Shown here: positions 5,965 through 9,260 of the stretch, one piece after another
Position numbering within the stretch: position 1 is the stretch's first letter
How the letters are laid out: the number at the start of each line of letters is the position of its first letter
Assembly (NCBI GenBank): GCA_904419315.1
Contig: CAJFQY010000048.1
Location: 1-9,260 of the forward strand
Origin: Zongyangia gallinarum
GTDB taxonomy: Bacteria; Bacillota; Clostridia; Oscillospirales; Ruminococcaceae
DNA length: 9,260 bases
Direction: 5' to 3'
Program-made: the position numbers and the translations under genes
The notes under the pieces: model-generated
What the model was told of the DNA's origin: nothing
What the model saw: only the letters and a program-made list of their open reading frames with translations
The model's database searches: none

Positions 5965-6684
5965 ATGCTCAAAACCATTCTATTTGATTTGGACGGCACG
6001 CTGCTCCCCATGGACCAGGACCTTTTCACCAAGGCGTACTTCCAGCGTTTGGCGCAAAAGCTCATGCCCCATGGCTATGAGCCCAAGGCGCTGGTGGACG
6101 GGATCTGGGCCGGCACAGCCGCCATGGTCAAAAACGACGGAACAAGAACCAACGAAGAGGCGTTCTGGAAACGCTTCAGCGAGATTTTTGGAGAAAAGTC
6201 CCTGGAAGACCGGCCGGTGTTAGATGAATATTACAGGCAGGAATTCCAGGAGGTGGCCGGCGTCTGCGGGTACAACCCCAAGGCCAAGGAGACGGTGGAA
6301 CAGCTCAAACAGGCGGAGCTTCGCCTGGCCTTGGCGACAAACCCCATCTTCCCCGCCGTGGCCACCGAAAGCCGGATCCGATGGGCGGGACTGACGCCGG
6401 AGGACTTTGCCCTCTACACCACCTATGAGAACATCGGCTGGTGCAAGCCCAACCCGGAATATTACCGGGAGCTTCTCAGAAGGCTGGAATGCCCGGCGGA
6501 AGAATGCCTGATGGTGGGCAACGACGCCAAAGAGGATATGATTGCCCAGAGTGTGGGGATGAAGGTTTTCCTCCTCACCGATTGCCTCATCAACAGAGAG
6601 GAGGCCGACCTTTCGGCCTTCCCCCAGGGCGGCTTTGAGGAGCTGCTCGACTATATTCAAAGAGAGAACAGCGCGGAAGGGTAG
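5965..6684 (+). CDS. HAD-superfamily hydrolase (phosphatase-like)
   Basis: The 239-aa protein shows all four haloacid dehalogenase motifs: FDLDGTLL with nucleophile Asp8 and acid Asp10, Thr125 in LALATNP, Lys161 in CKPNPEYY, and MVGNDAKEDM with Asp187, Glu190 and Asp191 for magnesium. The helical insert after motif I (about 18-100) marks a C1-cap (subfamily I) enzyme, the group that includes phosphoglycolate phosphatase and many small-metabolite phosphatases. The substrate cannot be told. The 5965 start has AGGAAGG about 8 nt upstream and begins right at the first beta strand; a start at 5920 would add 15 Arg/Gly-rich residues unlike the family. The DegV-family gene follows after 7 bases, so the two are co-transcribed. 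Confidence 0.9.
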   Translation: MLKTILFDLDGTLLPMDQDLFTKAYFQRLAQKLMPHGYEPKALVDGIWAGTAAMVKNDGTRTNEEAFWKRFSEIFGEKSLEDRPVLDEYYRQEFQEVAGVCGYNPKAKETVEQLKQAELRLALATNPIFPAVATESRIRWAGLTPEDFALYTTYENIGWCKPNPEYYRELLRRLECPAEECLMVGNDAKEDMIAQSVGMKVFLLTDCLINREEADLSAFPQGGFEELLDYIQRENSAEG

Positions 6685-6691
6685 GATTTTT

Positions 6692-7561
6692 ATGAGCAAG
6701 CGGATTGCGGTTGTCACCGACAGCAACAGCGGCATCCCCATCCGGACGGCGGAGGAGCTTGGCGTCTTTGTCATCCCGATGCCCTTTATCATTGAGGAAA
6801 AGACCTTTTATGAAGAGATCAGCTTAACCCAGCCCCAGTTTTATGAAAAACTGAAAAACGACGTGGATATCTCCACCTCCCAGCCGGTGGTGGGGAATAT
6901 TTTGGACCTATGGGACAAGATCCTGGAGGATTACGACGAGATTGTCCACATCCCCATGTCCAGCGGCCTTTCCGGCTCCTGCGCTACCGCCATCGCTTTG
7001 GCGGAAAGCTATGACGGCAGGGTGCAGGTGGTCAACAACCAGCGGATCTCGGTCACCCAGCGCCAGTCGGTGCTGGATGCCTTGGAGCTGATCAAAGCGG
7101 GGAAATCCGCCGCGGAGGTCCGGGAGATTCTGGAAAAGGAAAAATTTGAATCCAGCATCTATATTATGATGGATACCTTAAAATACCTGAAGAAGGGCGG
7201 GCGGATTACCCCAGCCGCGGCGGCCATTGCCACAGTGCTGCGGATCCGGCCGGTGCTGCAGATTCAGGGGGAGAAGCTGGATGCCTTTAAAAAGGCCCGG
7301 AGCGAAAAGCAGGGCCGGGAGATCATGGTCAACGCCATCCAGGACGACATCGAAAAGCGGTTTGGCGGCATGGATCAGATCCGTCTGCTTGTGGCCCACA
7401 CCGACAATGAGGCCGGCGCCCAGGACTTCTGTCAGGAGCTGGCCCAGAAGCTGGGGAAGGAAGTCGACCAGTGCGATCCCTTGTCCCTCAGCGTGGCCTG
7501 CCATATCGGCCCTGGAGCCTTGGCAGTAGCCTGTTCAAAGAAAATAGACCGCTATTTATAA
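6692..7561 (+). CDS. DegV-family fatty-acid-binding protein (FakB-like)
   Basis: The 289-aa protein has the DegV signatures in order: AVVTDSNSGIP (6-16), TSQPVVGNI (62-70), MSSGLSGSCATA (89-100), KKGGRIT (167-173) with RIRPVL (184-189), and HIGPGALAVA (271-280). DegV proteins bind one fatty acid in a buried pocket; FakB members hand it to the kinase FakA to make acyl phosphate for phospholipid synthesis. No FakA gene is in the window, and Clostridia often carry many DegV copies, so the lipid and partner are open. The start at 6692 follows GGAAGG with a rather long spacing of about 11 nt. It is the second gene of the operon with the HAD hydrolase and ends at a shared terminator. Confidence 0.93.
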   Translation: MSKRIAVVTDSNSGIPIRTAEELGVFVIPMPFIIEEKTFYEEISLTQPQFYEKLKNDVDISTSQPVVGNILDLWDKILEDYDEIVHIPMSSGLSGSCATAIALAESYDGRVQVVNNQRISVTQRQSVLDALELIKAGKSAAEVREILEKEKFESSIYIMMDTLKYLKKGGRITPAAAAIATVLRIRPVLQIQGEKLDAFKKARSEKQGREIMVNAIQDDIEKRFGGMDQIRLLVAHTDNEAGAQDFCQELAQKLGKEVDQCDPLSLSVACHIGPGALAVACSKKIDRYL

Positions 7562-7567
7562 ATAGGT

Positions 7568-7597
7568 AAGGCCCGCCGGAATCCTCCGGCGGGCCTT
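7568..7597. terminator. Shared terminator between convergent genes
   Basis: A perfect 13-bp GC-rich stem (7568-7580 and 7585-7597) has a 4-nt loop. It lies between the DegV-family gene (plus strand, ends 7561) and the cortex hydrolase gene (minus strand, ends 7608) and can serve both. The T-tracts on both sides are broken, so efficiency is uncertain. Confidence 0.75.
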
Positions 7598-7607
7598 CTA
7601 TCTTCTA

Positions 7608-8330
7608 TTAGGAACAGAAAAGATGGTTGCCGATCCGCTTGATGACCGGCCTTGTCCGGATCCACTGGTTAGAGGTTTTGTCCGGATTATAATAGTAGAG
7701 GGCGCCGCCGGAGGGATCCCAGCCGTTTAAGGCGTCCTGGGCCGCCTGGTAACAGGACTCGGCGATGGGTTCGTTGATCTGGCCGTCGGTGATGGCGGTA
7801 AAGGCGCCCGGCTGATAGACCACCCCGGCAATGGTGTCGGGGAAGGAGGGATGGGCCACCCGGTTGAGGACTACGGCTCCCACTGCCACCTGGCCAATAT
7901 ACTCCTCCCCTCGGGCTTCGGCAGAGATGATCCGGGCCAGCAGTTGATAGTCGCTTTGGGAGGTGGAGGAGTTGCTGCCGGCGGTGATGCCCAGGGCTTT
8001 GAGGGTGTTGGGCCCGGCGATGCCGTCTACAGCAAGTCCTTTCTGCTTCTGAAAGGCCCGGACCGCCTCCTCTGTCTTGGCGCCGTAGATACCGTCCACA
8101 GCGATGGTGTAGAGGCCCAGCTCCTTGAGCTTCTGCTGAATCTTGGTCACCTCTTCTCCCCGGGCCCCCCGTTTGGAGAGGGTGGGAATAACCAGGCTAT
8201 CGTTGGATGTGGTAGCTTCGGTGGCTGTGTTGGGGGTAAAACGCAGGAGGAAATAGGCAAAGGCGATGACACAGATATTGATCATGACCACCACCATGAT
8301 TTTGAGAACTTTGGCAAGGGTATCATCCAT
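7608..8330 (-). CDS. sleB: SleB-like spore cortex-lytic enzyme (membrane-anchored)
   Basis: The 240-aa protein starts with a transmembrane segment or uncleaved signal anchor (about 8-31). A low-complexity Thr/Ser linker follows, then a peptidoglycan-binding type 1 domain (about 53-112; RGEEVTKIQQKL, VDGIYGAKTEEAVRAFQ, VDGIAGPNTLKALG). Last is a SleB/CwlJ hydrolase domain (about 128-240) with IISAEARGE (Glu138 the likely catalytic acid), VGAVVLNRV, YYYNP and the C-terminal GNHLFC. SleB acts on cortex peptidoglycan during germination as a lytic transglycosylase; related enzymes also act in vegetative walls. In well-known SleB the binding domain also comes before the catalytic one. The start is fixed by GGAG (8341-8344) 10 nt upstream; a longer open frame to 8480 lacks a good ribosome site. 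No sporulation-sigma promoter is evident. Confidence 0.88.
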   Translation of the reverse strand: MDDTLAKVLKIMVVVMINICVIAFAYFLLRFTPNTATEATTSNDSLVIPTLSKRGARGEEVTKIQQKLKELGLYTIAVDGIYGAKTEEAVRAFQKQKGLAVDGIAGPNTLKALGITAGSNSSTSQSDYQLLARIISAEARGEEYIGQVAVGAVVLNRVAHPSFPDTIAGVVYQPGAFTAITDGQINEPIAESCYQAAQDALNGWDPSGGALYYYNPDKTSNQWIRTRPVIKRIGNHLFCS

Positions 8331-8410
8331 GATTTCAAAACTCCTATCTGCCGCCTCGCGGCTGTAAATTAGTAAAAGTTTTCCCGGAAAGGATGGGAAT
8401 ATCCGGCCCA

Positions 8411-8459
8411 GCGGGGCGGCAATTTCTCTTTTTTTAAAAAAAAGGAACAACGGCCCCGC
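8411..8459. repeat. Imperfect palindrome in the divergent intergenic region
   Basis: The GC-rich arms GCGGGGC (8411-8417) and GCCCCGC (8453-8459) surround an A/T core, seven T followed by eight A (8429-8443), whose centre is itself self-complementary. Some intervening bases pair and others do not. It lies between the starts of the cortex hydrolase gene and the small membrane protein gene and may affect both, as an operator, curved DNA or RNA hairpin. Confidence 0.4.
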
Positions 8460-8503
8460 CGGCTGCATAGAATAGGGCACAGTGAAAAACAGGGGGGCTG
8501 GAT

Positions 8504-8890
8504 ATGGAACTTATCATCGGCGTGACCATTTGTATCCTTGCCATTGGGGTCAGCTACATCCTGGGGGAATATTTTGAGCGGCGCCGGAAGGAGCAGGCGA
8601 AGGTGGGGTACACCTATCCGGTGGATGGGGAAGAGGAGCCCTTCGATGAAAGAGAGGTTTCCGACTACATACGGCTTGCCGCTGGGTATATGCGCCGCCG
8701 CCATCAGGCCTATGGCCTGGATAAAGGCTATTACAAGCGAGCGGCGGAACAGCTGGTGATCTATATCATCGAGAGCAGGGGGCATCTGCCTACTCCCGCC
8801 CTGGTAGAAAAGATCGCGGAGGAAACAGAGCAGTTGTTTGAAGGCTTTCACGAGATGGAAGATGTGCTAGAAGAGCCGCAGCAGGAGTAG
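8504..8890 (+). CDS. Small single-pass membrane protein of unknown function
   Basis: I do not recognise the family. The 128-aa protein has one N-terminal membrane segment (about 3-21, IIGVTICILAIGVSYIL) followed at once by a positive stretch (ERRRKEQAK), which predicts the rest to be cytoplasmic. The remainder is charged and mainly helical (about 50-65, 75-92, 98-118), ending in an acidic tail. AGGGGGG (8491-8497) lies 6 nt before the ATG. The gene is divergent from the SleB-like gene with 173 bases between the two starts, and a clear terminator follows, so it is transcribed alone. The shared upstream region hints at, but does not show, a link to sporulation or the cell wall. Confidence 0.8.
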   Translation: MELIIGVTICILAIGVSYILGEYFERRRKEQAKVGYTYPVDGEEEPFDEREVSDYIRLAAGYMRRRHQAYGLDKGYYKRAAEQLVIYIIESRGHLPTPALVEKIAEETEQLFEGFHEMEDVLEEPQQE

Positions 8891-8904
8891 CTGGGGCGGA
8901 AAAA

Positions 8905-8929
8905 GGACGGCTTTCTGCCGTCCTTTTTT
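8905..8929 (+). terminator. Rho-independent terminator of the small membrane protein gene
   Basis: GGACGGC (8905-8911) pairs perfectly with GCCGTCC (8917-8923) around a 5-nt loop, followed by six T (8924-8929). Flanking A and T runs extend the stem. It begins 14 bases after the stop codon. Confidence 0.9.
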
Positions 8930-9044
8930 CTGTGTTTGAGGGCAGAAAGGCCCAAAATTGGGAAGTATAGTATAATTAAAGGAAAAGTAAACGAAATGTA
9001 TAGAAAAAGATGGGGATAAAAAGGAAAAGAAATGAGAAAATTGC

Positions 9045-9073
9045 TTGACAGTGGGAGAGGTATATGGTAAAAT
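9045..9073 (+). promoter_or_regulatory. Upstream promoter (P1) of a probable rRNA operon
   Basis: A perfect TTGACA (9045-9050) lies exactly 17 nt from TAAAAT (9068-9073). The 45 bases before it are very A-rich, like an UP element that binds the polymerase alpha subunit. The start point would be near 9080. Confidence 0.8.
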
Positions 9074-9148
9074 AAACAAGCTGTCTCGGGGAGAGGGCCG
9101 GGAGGCCGGAAAAGAGCTGAGATAGCGAAAAAAGATTTGGGAAATATA

Positions 9149-9177
9149 TTGACACCGCATGGGAAATGTGGTACAAT
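9149..9177 (+). promoter_or_regulatory. Downstream promoter (P2) of a probable rRNA operon
   Basis: A second perfect TTGACA (9149-9154) lies exactly 17 nt from TACAAT (9172-9177). The two promoters are 104 bases apart, the tandem P1-P2 arrangement familiar from rrn operons of Firmicutes. The start point would be near 9184. Confidence 0.82.
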
Positions 9178-9183
9178 ATAAGT

Positions 9184-9260
9184 CCTGGCTGAGGGAAACC
9201 TCAGCAGCGGACCTTGAAAATTGAACAACATTTGAACCAAGAACAAAGACCCTTGGAAAC
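9184..9260 (+). ncRNA. Probable rRNA-operon leader (16S gene beyond the right edge)
   Basis: The leader opens with a perfect 7-bp hairpin (GCTGAGG 9188-9194, CCTCAGC 9199-9205) closed by a GAAA tetraloop. ACCTTGAAAATTGAACAAC (9211-9229) then resembles the CTTTGAAAACTAAACA-type element that precedes 16S rRNA in Firmicutes. A further short stem (CCAAG 9237-9241, CTTGG 9252-9256) may be the start of the 16S processing stalk. No mature 16S sequence is reached, so the identity of the operon is inference. Confidence 0.65.

Noticed and set aside
8331..8480. N-terminal extension of the SleB-like protein to 8480
   Set aside because: It would add 50 residues encoded through the poly-T/A palindrome; the ATG at 8330 has a proper GGAG and begins just before the membrane anchor.
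8971..8976. TATAAT at 8971-8976 as a third rRNA promoter
   Set aside because: The box is perfect, but no -35 lies at 16-19 nt (AGGCCC at that distance) and there is no TG extension.
1..9260. CRISPR array, tRNA gene or insertion sequence
   Set aside because: I saw no regularly spaced repeats, no cloverleaf-like sequence and no transposase with terminal repeats; the only mobile-element gene is the partial serine recombinase.

Overview
The window looks like chromosome from a spore-forming, fairly GC-rich member of the Clostridia, probably of the Oscillospiraceae/Flavonifractor type. This rests on a SleB-type spore cortex hydrolase, a DegV lipid-binding protein, strong AGGAGG-like ribosome binding sites, sigma-A promoters with 17-nt spacers, and roughly 60% GC in the housekeeping genes. 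The genus is inference.

Region 1 (1-865): the 3' part of a large serine recombinase runs off the left edge. It ends just before a 69-base assembly gap that is flanked by a perfect 15-bp inverted repeat. A 13-bp palindrome, a promoter and a ~75-nt leader follow.

Region 2 (866-4567): a four-gene, AT-rich operon (about 35% GC in a sampled line), with translationally coupled genes. It encodes a 69-aa small protein; a 318-aa protein with a restriction-endonuclease-like N-terminus and a C-terminal partner-binding region; a 160-aa winged-helix-like middle component; and a 687-aa SMC/Rad50-like ABC ATPase with a CPxC zinc hook. The layout matches an ABC-three-component (ABC-3C) conflict/defence system. 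These are known mainly from comparative genomics, and the biology of this subtype is little described. The island sits next to a mobile-element recombinase and differs in base composition from the right-hand genes, so it was probably acquired horizontally. A strong terminator closes it.

Region 3 (4685-7607): housekeeping genes at high GC. On the minus strand are a PPOX-fold flavin-binding protein and a BFD-like [2Fe-2S] protein, each with its own promoter and terminator. On the plus strand a HAD hydrolase and a DegV-family protein form a two-gene operon.

Region 4 (7608-8929): a minus-strand SleB-like cortex-lytic enzyme, divergent from a small single-pass membrane protein of unknown function, with an imperfect palindrome between them.

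Region 5 (8930-9260): no protein gene. Two near-consensus tandem promoters, a GAAA-capped hairpin and a leader typical of Firmicutes rRNA operons suggest that a 16S rRNA gene starts just beyond the right edge.
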